Positions 52,841-62,075 of a DNA stretch of 64,000 nucleotides are shown here, piece after piece (positions within the stretch are counted from its first letter, which is position 1; the number at the start of each line of letters is the position of its first letter). Both the position numbers and the translations under genes were made by a program. The notes beneath the pieces were generated by a model. The model was not told the DNA's origin, ran no database searches, and saw only the letters and a program-made list of their open reading frames with translations. The DNA lies in the NCBI RefSeq assembly GCF_021398735.1, contig NZ_CP090349.1, positions 5,330,001 to 5,394,000 on the forward strand. The letters run 5' to 3'. This DNA comes from Methylobacterium oryzae (GTDB lineage Bacteria > Pseudomonadota > Alphaproteobacteria > Rhizobiales > Beijerinckiaceae).

Positions 52841-53200
52841 TCAGGAGTCGGGCGCGCGGTCCAGCTCGGCGCGGCAGGCCGCGACGAGGACGGGCAACTC
52901 GTGGTGGACGGTGAGCCAGACGATGTCCAGCGTCACCCGATGATAGCTGTGGCGATAAAAGTTCCCCGCATCCGCGATCTGACGCCACGGCACGGCGGGA
53001 TATCGGGCTCTCGTCTCGGCGCTCAATCGGCGGCTCGCCTCCGAGATGATCTCCAGGCAGCGCACGACCGCGAAGTGGGTGCGTTCGTCTGCCTCGAACG
53101 TCTCGAGCGTGAATCCCGCCACGAAGCGGGCAACGCGCTCCGCGTTGGCGATCATGTCGGCGCAGGCGGCCCGCTCGCGTTCAGAAGGCGGAAATGGCAT
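52841..53200 (-). CDS. HepT-like toxin (DUF86)
   Basis: A 119-aa all-helical protein of the HepT/DUF86 HEPN-fold family. The catalytic region reads YRHSYHRVTLDIVW, a compact version of the R-x4-6-H ribonuclease motif. It overlaps the 3' end of the nucleotidyltransferase antitoxin gene by 20 bp, the usual MntA-HepT order. HepT acts as an RNase and is silenced by AMPylation by its partner. It sits 22 bp before polA in transcription order. Confidence 0.85.
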   Translation of the reverse strand: MPFPPSERERAACADMIANAERVARFVAGFTLETFEADERTHFAVVRCLEIISEASRRLSAETRARYPAVPWRQIADAGNFYRHSYHRVTLDIVWLTVHHELPVLVAACRAELDRAPDS

Positions 53201-53477
53201 CGCGCTCCGCGTGCGTGCGAACCCGATCCTTCAGGGCCGCCCGATCCGCCACGTCGACCCGGATCGGAAAGAGATCATCGATGAAGTGGCACAGGCCGAC
53301 ATAGCCGAAGAGACCGCCCACGACGGACACATCGATCTCGATCATCACGTCGAGATCGCTGTCGGCCCGCGCCTCCCCCCGGGCGACCGAACCGAACAGA
53401 GCCGCGTGGAGAACGCCGCGGCGGCGCAGTTCCGCCTCGTTGGCGCGCAGGATATCGAGGGCGGCGAGCTTGTCCAT
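53181..53477 (-). CDS. MntA-like minimal nucleotidyltransferase antitoxin
   Basis: A 98-aa nucleotidyltransferase of the minimal (MNT) type. The active-site motif LFGSVARGEARADSDLDVMIEI has the GSxRG and DxD residues intact. In characterised pairs this enzyme adds AMP groups to HepT and neutralises it. It starts at ATG 53477 and its 3' end overlaps the HepT gene. The pair is inserted between the udgX and polA genes on the same strand. Confidence 0.87.
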   Translation of the reverse strand: MDKLAALDILRANEAELRRRGVLHAALFGSVARGEARADSDLDVMIEIDVSVVGGLFGYVGLCHFIDDLFPIRVDVADRAALKDRVRTHAERDAISAF

Positions 53478-53537
53478 GGCGGCGGGACCGGAGGGAATCG
53501 GCGGCCGCCAGCATAGCAGAAGCGCGGCAGAGGAGGA

Positions 53538-55019
53538 TCAGGCCGCCAACTCGCGCCCGAGCGCCTCCACCCGGCGCAGGTCGTCCACGAAGGCCGCGTA
53601 GGCCTCCGCCTTCGCCTCGTCCGGCAACCGGAGCAGGTAGGACGGGTGGACCGTGATGAAGCCCTGGAATCGGTTGTCGTGCCGGTCGAAGCGGAACGGG
53701 CCGCGCGCCCGGGTGATCGGGATCGCCTTGCCGGTCAGCGCCAGCAGGGCGGTCGCGCCGAGCGCCACGACGAGCTTCGGGCCGACGAATTCGAGCTCCC
53801 GGTCGAGCCACCACCGGTAATGGCTGACCTCGCCGGCTGTCGGCTTCTGGTGGATGCGGCGCTTGCCGCGCTCCTCGAACTTGAAGTGCTTGACCGCGTT
53901 CGTCAGGTAGCTCGCGCCCCGGTCGAGCCCGGCCTCCGCCATGGCGCGGGAGAGCAACTGGCCGGCGGGCCCGACGAAGGGCCGGCCTTGCCGGTCCTCC
54001 TGGTCGCCGGGCTGCTCGCCCACGAAGGCCACCGTCGCCCCGACCGACCCCTCGCCGAGCACGGCCTGGGTGGCCCCCGGAACCAGCGGCTCGGTCCGGC
54101 GGATGATCGCGTTCAGCTCGTCGAGGCTCTTGGGATCCTGGTCGGCCATGGCGGCGACGGCCCGGGCGGGTTCGCGGCGTGTGGGCAAGGTCGGCTCCCT
54201 CTCGATCATGGCTTCGGTTCGCCCGGCCGCCGCCCGGACCAGGGCCGGGATCGCAGCCGTCTCGGGCATGTTGTGCCAGTACTTCTTGGGCATCTCCGCC
54301 CGCATCGCCTTCAGGTTGGTGCGGGCCGGGTTGAACGTGCTCTCGTAATAGGTCTGCCAGCCGGCCTCGAAGCCGTCGCCCTCCGGAAGATGGGCGCGGT
54401 CGCCGGGCGGCCCCAAAGTCAGGGTCTCGGTGTCCCAGTGGGCCGAGCCCTCGGGCGTCAGGATCGACCAGCGCATCCCGCGGAAGCGGTCGACGAAGAA
54501 CGGTGCCGCCGCCTCGAGGATGTGGTGGTCCGGCTCGAACCACGCGACGTAGCGCTCGCCGTCCGGTCCCTCCGCCCGGCGGAAACGCAGGAAGGCGTGC
54601 ATCTTGTGGAGGTCGCGCCCGATCGCCTTCGCCATCCGGTGCAGGCGGTGGACCAGCGGGTCGCTGCCGATCTCCATCAGGTGCCGCTCGCCGCGGCAGA
54701 CGCGCCAGATCAGCGCGTAGAGCAGGCCGTAGCGCTCCGGATCGCGGTGGGGAATGACCTGCGGGATCAAGGTGGCGACGGCCTTCGGCAGGACAAGCGG
54801 CGTCCCGGCGGCCTGCTCCGCGTCGCCGCCGAACAGGCCGGGCGCATCCGTCACCGACCACGTCACGGCCTCGGGGGCGACGCCCTGCGCGACGAGGCTC
54901 CGGGCGGCTTTGCGGAAACCGTCGAGATCGGCGCCGGGGCGCAGCGCGACGGCGCGCGGCGACCGCGCATCCCCTCTCTCCACGGAGGCAGACGGAAACG
55001 GCGCGTGCCCCGCCCCCAT
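53538..55019 (-). CDS. udgX: DUF4130-UdgX fusion, uracil-DNA-binding protein
   Basis: A 493-aa two-domain protein. The N-terminal half (about 30-260) is a DUF4130 domain: LLYALIWRVCRGERHLMEIG and the MPKKYWHNMPET end segment. The C-terminal half (about 300-490) is a UdgX family-4-like uracil-DNA glycosylase: VGEQPGDQEDRQGRPFVGPAG and the inserted KRRIHQKP loop with His390, the residue that forms a covalent bond with uracil-DNA in UdgX. Its ATG overlaps the stop of the radical-SAM gene (TGATG). This fusion plus radical-SAM partner is a recurring pair. Confidence 0.92.
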   Translation of the reverse strand: MGAGHAPFPSASVERGDARSPRAVALRPGADLDGFRKAARSLVAQGVAPEAVTWSVTDAPGLFGGDAEQAAGTPLVLPKAVATLIPQVIPHRDPERYGLLYALIWRVCRGERHLMEIGSDPLVHRLHRMAKAIGRDLHKMHAFLRFRRAEGPDGERYVAWFEPDHHILEAAAPFFVDRFRGMRWSILTPEGSAHWDTETLTLGPPGDRAHLPEGDGFEAGWQTYYESTFNPARTNLKAMRAEMPKKYWHNMPETAAIPALVRAAAGRTEAMIEREPTLPTRREPARAVAAMADQDPKSLDELNAIIRRTEPLVPGATQAVLGEGSVGATVAFVGEQPGDQEDRQGRPFVGPAGQLLSRAMAEAGLDRGASYLTNAVKHFKFEERGKRRIHQKPTAGEVSHYRWWLDRELEFVGPKLVVALGATALLALTGKAIPITRARGPFRFDRHDNRFQGFITVHPSYLLRLPDEAKAEAYAAFVDDLRRVEALGRELAA

Positions 55020-56230
55020 CAGAACAGGCTCAGCTGCGCCGCGGGCTCGACCAGCCGCGTCCGCAGGTCGAGCCGGTCGGTGAGCCCGACCGGCCGATGG
55101 TCGGCGGCCACTAGGAACGGCCGCGCCCGCTTCAATCCGGAGGTCAGCCGGGCGACGTCATCGAGGCGCAGGGTCGCGTGGCGGCGCGCCCTGACGATCT
55201 TGTCGACCGCCCGCGCCCCGAGCCCCGGCACCCGCAGCAGCCATTCCCGGTCGGCGCGGTTCACGTCCACGGGGAATTTGTCCCGGTGCTTCAGCGCCCA
55301 GGCGAGCTTCGGGTCGATGTCGAGGGCGAGCATCCCGCCCTCGGAGGCGTCGGCCACCTCGTCGGGGGTGAATTCGTAGTACCGGAGCAGCCAGTCGGCC
55401 TGGTACAGCCGGTGCTCGCGCTGGAGCGGCGGCGGCTTCGGCGGCAGGATCGCTGAGCCGTCCGGGATCGGACTGTAGGCAGAGTAGTAGACCCGCTTCA
55501 GGCCAACGCTGCCGTAGAGGAGCGCGCTCTTGCGGATCAGGGCCTCATCGGTGGTGGTGTCCGCCCCGACGATCACCTGCGTCGAGTGGCCGGCCGGCGA
55601 GAAGCGGCGCTTCTCGGCCTTGGCCTGCACGATGCGCTCGCCGATCTGCGCCATCGCCCCCTGGATCGCGGCGCCGTCCTTCTCGGGCGCGAGCCGCTCC
55701 AGGCTCGCCTCAGTCGGCAGCTCGACGTTGATCGAGAGCCGGTCGGCGTAGAGGCCCGCCTCCTCGATCAGCCAGGGGCTCGCCTCCGGGATCGACTTAA
55801 GGTGGATGTAGCCGGCGAAACCGTGGTCGCGCCGGAGCGACTTCGCCACGCGGGTCAGCAGCTCCATCGTGTGATCCGGCGACTTGATGATGCCGGAGGA
55901 GAGGAACAGCCCCTCGATGTAGTTGCGCCGGTAGAAGTTCAGGGTGAGGTTCACGACCTCCTCCACGGTGAACTTCGCCCGCCGCACGTTCGAGGAGCGC
56001 CGGTTCACGCAGTAGGCGCAGTCGAACAGGCACCAGTTCGTCAGCAGGATCTTGAGGAGCGAGACGCACCGCCCGTCGGGCGTGTAGGCGTGGCAGATCC
56101 CGGCGCCGGTGGTCGACCCGAGCCCGTCCTTGCCGGCCGCCCGCTTCGGCGCGGCCGAGGAGGCGCAGGAGGCGTCGTACTTGGCGGCGTCCGCGAGGAT
56201 GCGCAGCTTCTTGGCCAGGGTCTCGTCCAT
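55019..56230 (-). CDS. Radical SAM protein linked to UdgX, putative DNA modification/repair
   Basis: A 403-aa radical SAM enzyme from ATG 56230 (MDETLAKKL). The 4Fe-4S motif is Cys67-x3-Cys71-x2-Cys74 (WCLFDCAYC). A helix-hairpin-helix DNA-binding segment (VNRADREWLLRVPGLGARAV) is near the C-terminus. Extra cysteines near the N-terminus (about 22, 46 and 55) may bind a second cluster or be structural. It is encoded immediately before DUF4130-UdgX with a 1-bp overlap. The family is known only by this association; the reaction is unknown. Confidence 0.92.
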   Translation of the reverse strand: MDETLAKKLRILADAAKYDASCASSAAPKRAAGKDGLGSTTGAGICHAYTPDGRCVSLLKILLTNWCLFDCAYCVNRRSSNVRRAKFTVEEVVNLTLNFYRRNYIEGLFLSSGIIKSPDHTMELLTRVAKSLRRDHGFAGYIHLKSIPEASPWLIEEAGLYADRLSINVELPTEASLERLAPEKDGAAIQGAMAQIGERIVQAKAEKRRFSPAGHSTQVIVGADTTTDEALIRKSALLYGSVGLKRVYYSAYSPIPDGSAILPPKPPPLQREHRLYQADWLLRYYEFTPDEVADASEGGMLALDIDPKLAWALKHRDKFPVDVNRADREWLLRVPGLGARAVDKIVRARRHATLRLDDVARLTSGLKRARPFLVAADHRPVGLTDRLDLRTRLVEPAAQLSLF

Positions 56231-56306
56231 CGAACAGACAATGAACAACGTGGCCGAAGGTGCAAGGCCGGCGCGGCGTTCACCCCGGGCCGCGATGCCG
56301 CACCCG

Positions 56307-56921
56307 TCACGCAGGCGCGTCGGGCTCGCCGGATTCGTCGGGCTCCCGGTCGACCACACGGCGGGCGAGGCCGTAGGCGAAGCCGGCCCGGGCCAGGGCG
56401 GCGAGGTCGCGGTCGCGGTGCGTCGCCCGCTGGTCCGGTCGGCGATACGGTCCCAGGCGTCGCCGCTTGGCGTAGGCCTGGGCGGCCTGCTCCTCGATCG
56501 CGTCCGCCTCCCCGTCCGGCAGGGCGTCGCGCTCAGCCAGCATGGCGGCCTCCACGACGTCGCGCGGGATCCCCTTGGCGGCGAGCTTGGCCGAGACGCC
56601 GCGGGTCGAGGTGCCGCGACGCCGCAGGGTGGCGAGGCGGGTATCGGCGAAGCGCGCGTCGTCCACGAGGCCGGCCGACACCGCCCGCGCGACGGTCGCC
56701 GTCACGAGGTCGGCGAAGCGTTCGGGATCCTCGCCCCGGGCCCGCGCGCGCTTCTGGACGCGGCGCGCGAGCGTCCGGCGCAGCATATCGGTCGAGGCGC
56801 TGTAGCGCTCCAGATAGTGGAGCGCCGCACGCTCCAGCCAGGCCGGGCTCACGGGGCCGGGCGGCTTGATCTCGCGGTCGCGACCTTCTGGCGCGGATCC
56901 TGCAACGAATGGAGATTTCAC
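56307..56921 (-). CDS. recX: Regulatory protein RecX
   Basis: A 204-aa RecX-family protein, which modulates RecA filaments. It shows the tandem three-helix layout: ERAALHYLERYSASTDMLRR, then LVDDARFADTRLATLRRRG and VSAKLAAKGIPRDVVEAA, with a third repeat ending LARAGFAYGLARRVV. The start is GTG 56921. It lies upstream of the radical-SAM/UdgX genes on the same strand, extending the DNA-repair block. No recA or lexA is nearby. Confidence 0.88.
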   Translation of the reverse strand: MKSPFVAGSAPEGRDREIKPPGPVSPAWLERAALHYLERYSASTDMLRRTLARRVQKRARARGEDPERFADLVTATVARAVSAGLVDDARFADTRLATLRRRGTSTRGVSAKLAAKGIPRDVVEAAMLAERDALPDGEADAIEEQAAQAYAKRRRLGPYRRPDQRATHRDRDLAALARAGFAYGLARRVVDREPDESGEPDAPA

Positions 56922-56965
56922 CGGTTCTTCACGATCTCGACAGGTTTGCGTTCCATGACTCAGGT

Positions 56966-58495
56966 ATGGAACGCGCGCAACGCGACAGGCTCGGCCATGG
57001 CCCGAACCACCGTTCTTCGCCCGGCACTCCGCAGGGCCGATGGCGCCTGCGGCTGCACGGCGCGGCGGCCGTACTGATGCGGCGCGAGTGGCTCCTGGTC
57101 CTCGTGGCCCTGGGGCTCGCCGCGGCCGCGGCCGCGATCGTCTACCTGTCGCGCCCGAACACCCTGACGGTGGCGGTCGGCCCCCAGGACGGGCCCGAGG
57201 CCGCGCTGATCGAGGCCTATGCCGGCGCCCTCGACCGGGCCCGGGAGGACGTCCGTCTCAAGGTGGTGCGCTACGGCGACGTGCGCGACAGCGCCCTGGC
57301 ACTCCAGCGCAACAAGGCTGACCTCGCGGTGGTGCGGCCGGACGTGTTCCTGCCCGAGAACGGGCTGACCCTGGCGATCCTGCACGACGAGGCCCTGGTC
57401 ATCGCGGCGCCGGAGGCGGCCGATCTCGACGACGTGCCGGCCCTGGCGCGCAAGCGGCTCGGCATCGTGGTCCGTCACAGCGCTGACCTGTCGTTCCTCA
57501 CGAACCTCCTGTCCTTCTACGACCTCGTGCCGGACATCGTGGGCGAGGACGCGCCGGAGGCCGGCCACGCCGCCGAGGCGGAGCCCGGCCACGTGGTCGT
57601 GGTGCCGCTGAAGGTCGGTGACGTCACGGCCGCACTCACCGAGAAGCGGGTCGACGCGGTGGCGGTGATCGCGAGCCCGGCCTCCAAGCCGGCGGCCGCG
57701 GTCGTCCGCGCCGTCGAGCTGGGCGCGCCGGACCGCAAGATCGGCTTCGTCTCGATCCCGGACGGCGACGCGATCCTGCAGCGCTTCCCCGAGCTGCAGT
57801 CGGTGACGATCCCGGCCGGCACCTTCGGCGGCCGCCCGAAGCGGCCCGACGAGGAGGTCAAGACCGTCGGCGCCTCCTATCGCCTGATGGCCCGCGGCAC
57901 GGTGAGCCGCGTCGCGGTCGCCTCTGCGACGCAGCACCTGTTCGAGTGGCGCTCGCGGCTCGCCTCGACCGCGCCGGTGGCCAAGCTGATGAAGGCGCCG
58001 GACTTCGACACGACGGTGGCGGCGACCTCGGCGCGCCTGCCGAACCACCCCGGCGCCGTCGACTATTTCGAGCGCGAGCAGCAGACCTTCCTCGACCGCT
58101 ACGAGGACTACATCTACCTGTTCGCCTTCTTCGGCGGCACGATCGGCTCCGGCTTCGCGTGGCTCGGCCAGCGCCTCGCCCGCAAGCGCCGGGAGCGGGT
58201 CGACTTCGTCCTCGACCGGCTCCTCGACATCATGCGCGAGGTGCGCGCGGCGACCAGCGCCGCCGAACTCGACGCGATCGCGATCGAGACCGACGGGCTG
58301 GTGGCGGACGTGGTCTGCTACGCCCGCGAGCGCAGCATCGACGCGCGGACGGTCAGCGCGCTGATCCTGGCGGTCGACGGCGTCCACGCGGCCATCGCCG
58401 ACGCGCGGCGGCAGACGAGCGAGACCGAGCCCCGGGCGGCGACCCGCAACCGCACGGCCCGGCTGCTCGCCCTCGATCTGCCGGCCGCGGAGTAG
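56966..58495 (+). CDS. Membrane-anchored TAXI-type solute-binding protein
   Basis: A 509-aa protein of the TAXI (TRAP-associated extracytoplasmic immunogenic) type. A hydrophobic N-terminal segment (LLVLVALGLAAAAAAIVYL) precedes a periplasmic-binding fold (TVAVGPQDGPEAALIEAYA through about residue 375). A second hydrophobic stretch (YIYLFAFFGGTIGSGFAWLG) and a charged helical C-terminal domain of about 110 residues follow. This C-terminal anchor is unlike secreted TRAP receptors, and no TRAP permease gene is nearby. ATG 56966 is assumed; ATG 57077 is possible. Confidence 0.78.
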   Translation: MERAQRDRLGHGPNHRSSPGTPQGRWRLRLHGAAAVLMRREWLLVLVALGLAAAAAAIVYLSRPNTLTVAVGPQDGPEAALIEAYAGALDRAREDVRLKVVRYGDVRDSALALQRNKADLAVVRPDVFLPENGLTLAILHDEALVIAAPEAADLDDVPALARKRLGIVVRHSADLSFLTNLLSFYDLVPDIVGEDAPEAGHAAEAEPGHVVVVPLKVGDVTAALTEKRVDAVAVIASPASKPAAAVVRAVELGAPDRKIGFVSIPDGDAILQRFPELQSVTIPAGTFGGRPKRPDEEVKTVGASYRLMARGTVSRVAVASATQHLFEWRSRLASTAPVAKLMKAPDFDTTVAATSARLPNHPGAVDYFEREQQTFLDRYEDYIYLFAFFGGTIGSGFAWLGQRLARKRRERVDFVLDRLLDIMREVRAATSAAELDAIAIETDGLVADVVCYARERSIDARTVSALILAVDGVHAAIADARRQTSETEPRAATRNRTARLLALDLPAAE

Positions 58496-58531
58496 CGGCG
58501 GGCGCCGCATGGCTGGCGGCTTAGGGATATC

Positions 58532-61339
58532 ATGCTAACGGGAACCATGTTCGATCCCGTCGCCGCCCTCGATACGGTTCTCGAGAACCTCGACCGCGAG
58601 GCCCGCGAGCCCACGAAGCTCCGGGCCGCGCTGGTGCCGCAGCTGCGCCGGGTGATCGAGGAGGGCCACCGGGCCGCCGAGGCGCAGCTCCTCGAGGACC
58701 GCAACGGGCTGCTGTGCGCGCAGACCCTGTCGAATCTTACCGACGCGGTGGTCCGGGCGATCCACGACGCCGTGGTCTGGCGGCTCTATCCCAACGACAA
58801 CCCGTCGACCGGCGAGCAGCTCGCGGTGGTCGCCACCGGCGGCTACGGCCGGGGCACGATGGCGCCGGGATCGGACATCGATCTGCTGTTCCTGCTGCCC
58901 TACAAGCAGACCGCGTGGTCCGAGAGCGTCGTCGAGGGGATGCTCTACGTCCTGTGGGACCTGAAACTGAAGGTCGGCCACGCCACCCGCTCGGTCGAGG
59001 AGTGCCTGCGCGAGGCGCGGGCCGACATGACGATCCGGACGGCCCTGCTGGAGGCGCGGTACCTGTTCGGCACCCGGGTGCTCTACGAGGAGCTCGTGAC
59101 GCGCTTCGACGCCGAGCTGGTGGTCGGATCCGCCGCCGAGTTCGTCGAGGCGAAGCTGCGCGAGCGCGACCTGCGCGTCTCCAAGGCCGGCACCTCGCGC
59201 TACCTCGTCGAGCCCAACGTCAAGGACGGCAAGGGCGGCCTGCGCGACCTCAACACGCTGTTCTGGATCGCCAAGTACACCTACCGGGTCCGCGACCAGA
59301 TCGAGCTCGTCAGCGCCGGCCTGTTCACCCCGGAAGAGTACGCGCTGTTCGAGCGCTGCGAGGAGTTCCTGTGGCGGGTGCGCTGCCACATGCACTTCGC
59401 CACGAAGCGCGCCGAGGAGCGCCTGTCCTTCGGTCTGCAGCCGCGGATCGCCGAGCGCTTCGGCTACGAGGCCCGGGGCGGCCTCTCCGGCGTCGAGCGC
59501 TTCATGAAGGCCTATTTCCGCATCGCCAAGGATGTGGGCGATCTCACCGCCATCGTCTGCGCCGAGCTGGAGGCGCGCCACGCCAAGCGCACGCCGGTTC
59601 TCGACCGCTGGATCGGCCGGTTCCGCGACCGGTTCCGGGCGACCGCCATGGAGGCGGAGGATTTCTGGATCGACCACGGCCGGGTGAACCTGCGCGCGGA
59701 GGACGCCTTCGAGCGCGACCCGGTCAACCTCATCCGGCTGTTCTGGCTCGCCGACCGGCACAACCTCGCGATCCATCCGGACGCCAAGCGGCTGGCCAAC
59801 CGGTCCCTGCGCCTCGTCAACCCGTCGCTGCGCGTGGACCCCGAGGCGAACCGACTGTTCGTCGAGATCCTGACCTCGCGGAACGCGCCGGAGGAGGCGC
59901 TGCGCGAGATGAACGAGGCGGGCGTGCTCGGCCGCTTCATCCCGGATTTCGGCCGCATCGTCGCGATGATGCAGTTCAACATGTACCACCACTTCACGGT
60001 GGACGAGCACCTGCTGCGCACGGTCGGCGTGCTGGCGGACATCGAATCGGGCCGGGCCCAGGAGACCTACCCGCTGGTCTCGCGCCTCGTGCACTCGATC
60101 CACAACCGCACCGCGCTCTACGTGGCGATCCTGCTGCACGACATCGCCAAGGGCCGCCCGGAGGACCACTCGATCGCCGGCGCCGCCATCGCCGAGAAGC
60201 TCTGCCCGCGCTTCGGCCTGAACCAGGCCGAGACCGAGACGGTGCGCTGGCTCGTGGAGCACCACCTGCTGATGTCGATGACCGCGCAGAGCCGCGACCT
60301 CTCGGATGCCAAGACGATCGAGCGCTTCGCCGCGAGCGTGCAGAGCCTGGAGCGGCTGAAGCTCCTGACCATCCTGACGGTGGCCGACATCACCGCCGTC
60401 GGCCCCGGCGTCTGGACCGCCTGGAAGGGCACCTTGGTCCGCACCCTGTACGACGAGACCGAGGTCTACCTCTCGGGCGGCCATTCCGAGATCGCCCGCA
60501 CCGACCGGGTGCGCCTCGTGCAGATGGGCCTGCGGGAACAGCTGCCCGGCTGGGGCTCGGAGGAGTTCGACGCCTACGCGGCCCGCCACAGCCAGGCCTA
60601 CTGGCTCAAGGTCGACGGCACGCGCCAGCTCAAGAACGCGATCTTCCTGCGCGACGTCGTGCGCGACGGGCGGACCAGCGCGACCGACGTCGCCCTCGAT
60701 CCCGTCCGGGGCGTGACCGAGATCACGGTCTACTCGCCGGACCATCCCCGCCTGCTCGCCATCGTCACCGGCGCCTGCGCCGCGGCCGGCAGCAACATCG
60801 TCGACGCGCAGATCTTCACCACCACGGACGGGTTCGCCCTCGACACGATCTTCATCTCGCGCGCCTTCGAGCGGGACGACGACGAGCTGCGTCGGACCAA
60901 GCGCATCACCGCGGCGATCGAGCGGGCGCTGAAGGGCGAGATCAAGATCGCCGACCTCGTGGCCGACAAGCACCCGCCGACCAGCACCCGCGCCAAGACC
61001 TTCCCGGTGCCGCCGGACGTCATCATCGACAACGCCCTGTCGAGCCGGGAGACCGTGGTGGAGATCACCGGCCTCGACCGGCCGGGCCTGCTCTACGAGC
61101 TCACCACGGCCTTCAGCCGGCTGTCGCTCAACATCACGTCGGCGCATGTGGCGACGTTCGGCGAGCGCGCCGTGGACGTCTTCTACGTCACCGACCTCAC
61201 CGGCACGCGGGTGACGCAGCCCGACCGGCAGGCCGCGATCCGGGCCGCCGTGATGGACGTGTTCGCCCACGACGTCGCGACGCTGAAGGCCGAGGGTCTG
61301 GAGGCGCTGGTGGCGGCGCCGCCGCCGCGCGAGGCGTGA
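58532..61339 (+). CDS. glnD: Bifunctional uridylyltransferase/uridylyl-removing enzyme GlnD
   Basis: Central nitrogen sensor, 935 aa, which uridylylates PII when glutamine is low and removes the group when it is high. The nucleotidyltransferase site is GGYGRGTMAPGSDIDLLFL (residues 103-121, Asp115/Asp117). The HD domain for deuridylylation contains ILLHDIAKGRPEDHSIAG. Two C-terminal ACT domains (ITVYSPDHPRLLAIV and VEITGLDRPGLLYELT) bind glutamine. ATG 58532 has AGGGA upstream; ATG 58547 is also possible. Confidence 0.97.
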   Translation: MLTGTMFDPVAALDTVLENLDREAREPTKLRAALVPQLRRVIEEGHRAAEAQLLEDRNGLLCAQTLSNLTDAVVRAIHDAVVWRLYPNDNPSTGEQLAVVATGGYGRGTMAPGSDIDLLFLLPYKQTAWSESVVEGMLYVLWDLKLKVGHATRSVEECLREARADMTIRTALLEARYLFGTRVLYEELVTRFDAELVVGSAAEFVEAKLRERDLRVSKAGTSRYLVEPNVKDGKGGLRDLNTLFWIAKYTYRVRDQIELVSAGLFTPEEYALFERCEEFLWRVRCHMHFATKRAEERLSFGLQPRIAERFGYEARGGLSGVERFMKAYFRIAKDVGDLTAIVCAELEARHAKRTPVLDRWIGRFRDRFRATAMEAEDFWIDHGRVNLRAEDAFERDPVNLIRLFWLADRHNLAIHPDAKRLANRSLRLVNPSLRVDPEANRLFVEILTSRNAPEEALREMNEAGVLGRFIPDFGRIVAMMQFNMYHHFTVDEHLLRTVGVLADIESGRAQETYPLVSRLVHSIHNRTALYVAILLHDIAKGRPEDHSIAGAAIAEKLCPRFGLNQAETETVRWLVEHHLLMSMTAQSRDLSDAKTIERFAASVQSLERLKLLTILTVADITAVGPGVWTAWKGTLVRTLYDETEVYLSGGHSEIARTDRVRLVQMGLREQLPGWGSEEFDAYAARHSQAYWLKVDGTRQLKNAIFLRDVVRDGRTSATDVALDPVRGVTEITVYSPDHPRLLAIVTGACAAAGSNIVDAQIFTTTDGFALDTIFISRAFERDDDELRRTKRITAAIERALKGEIKIADLVADKHPPTSTRAKTFPVPPDVIIDNALSSRETVVEITGLDRPGLLYELTTAFSRLSLNITSAHVATFGERAVDVFYVTDLTGTRVTQPDRQAAIRAAVMDVFAHDVATLKAEGLEALVAAPPPREA

Positions 61340-61424
61340 GCGTACGGGTTGATTTCGCGGCCCCGTGGCCAGATATCAGCGCCGATTCCACCATCCCTCA
61401 CCGATTCCCGCCCACGACTGAAAC

Positions 61425-62057
61425 GTGATGACGAGCAACGACATGCCTCAGGATGACCAGCGCCAGACCACGGTCGAAGCCGGTGCCGGCGCGGCCCAGG
61501 ATCCCGCGCCCGCGGGTCAGGGCAGCGAGTCGGCCACCGTCGATCCGGTCGCGGAGGCCCTGGCCTTGCTGACCGCCGAGCGCGACGAGCTCAAGGACCG
61601 GACGCTGCGCACCCTCGCCGAGATGGAGAACCTGCGCCGCCGGACGGAGCGCGAGGTCGCCGACGCGCGCGCCTACGCGGTGACCAACTTCGCCCGGGAC
61701 GTGCTCAACGTCGCCGACAACATCCGCCGCGCCCTCGACAGCGTTCCGGCCGACGCGAAGGCCACGGCCGACGGCGCCCTGAAGGGGCTGATCGACGGGA
61801 TCGAGCTCACCGAGCGCGACCTCGGCAAGACCCTCGAGCGCCACGGCGTGAAGATCGTCGAGCCGCAGGGCCAGAAGTTCGACCCGAACCGCCATCAGGC
61901 GATGTTCGAGGTGCCGAACGCGGAGGTTCCGGCCGGCACCGTCGTGCAGGTCGTGCAGGCGGGCTACGTCATCGGCGAGCGCGTGCTGCGCCCGGCCCTG
62001 GTGGGCGTCGCCAAGGGCGGCCCGAAGGCAGCCGCCAACCCGGCCGACGCCGCCTGA
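61425..62057 (+). CDS. grpE: Nucleotide exchange factor GrpE
   Basis: DnaK co-chaperone of about 210 aa that speeds ADP release. A low-complexity acidic N-terminus leads into the long dimerising helix ([19 protein letters not shown]) with [19 protein letters not shown], and the beta domain has [16 protein letters not shown] and [22 protein letters not shown] 61425 and ATG 61428 are adjacent possible starts, and ATG 61443 is a third. It is 85 bp after glnD; no dnaK or hrcA lies in the window. Confidence 0.95.
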   Translation: MMTSNDMPQDDQRQTTVEAGAGAAQDPAPAGQGSESATVDPVAEALALLTAERDELKDRTLRTLAEMENLRRRTEREVADARAYAVTNFARDVLNVADNIRRALDSVPADAKATADGALKGLIDGIELTERDLGKTLERHGVKIVEPQGQKFDPNRHQAMFEVPNAEVPAGTVVQVVQAGYVIGERVLRPALVGVAKGGPKAAANPADAA

Positions 62058-62075
62058 GCGGCCCCGTGGTGCGCC

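Noticed and set aside
53181..53200. Frameshift between the MntA-like and HepT-like genes
   Set aside because: The 20-bp overlap is normal for this pair; both proteins are complete.
58535..61270. Open frame of about 2.7 kb antisense to glnD
   Set aside because: It mirrors glnD codon structure and has no recognisable motif.
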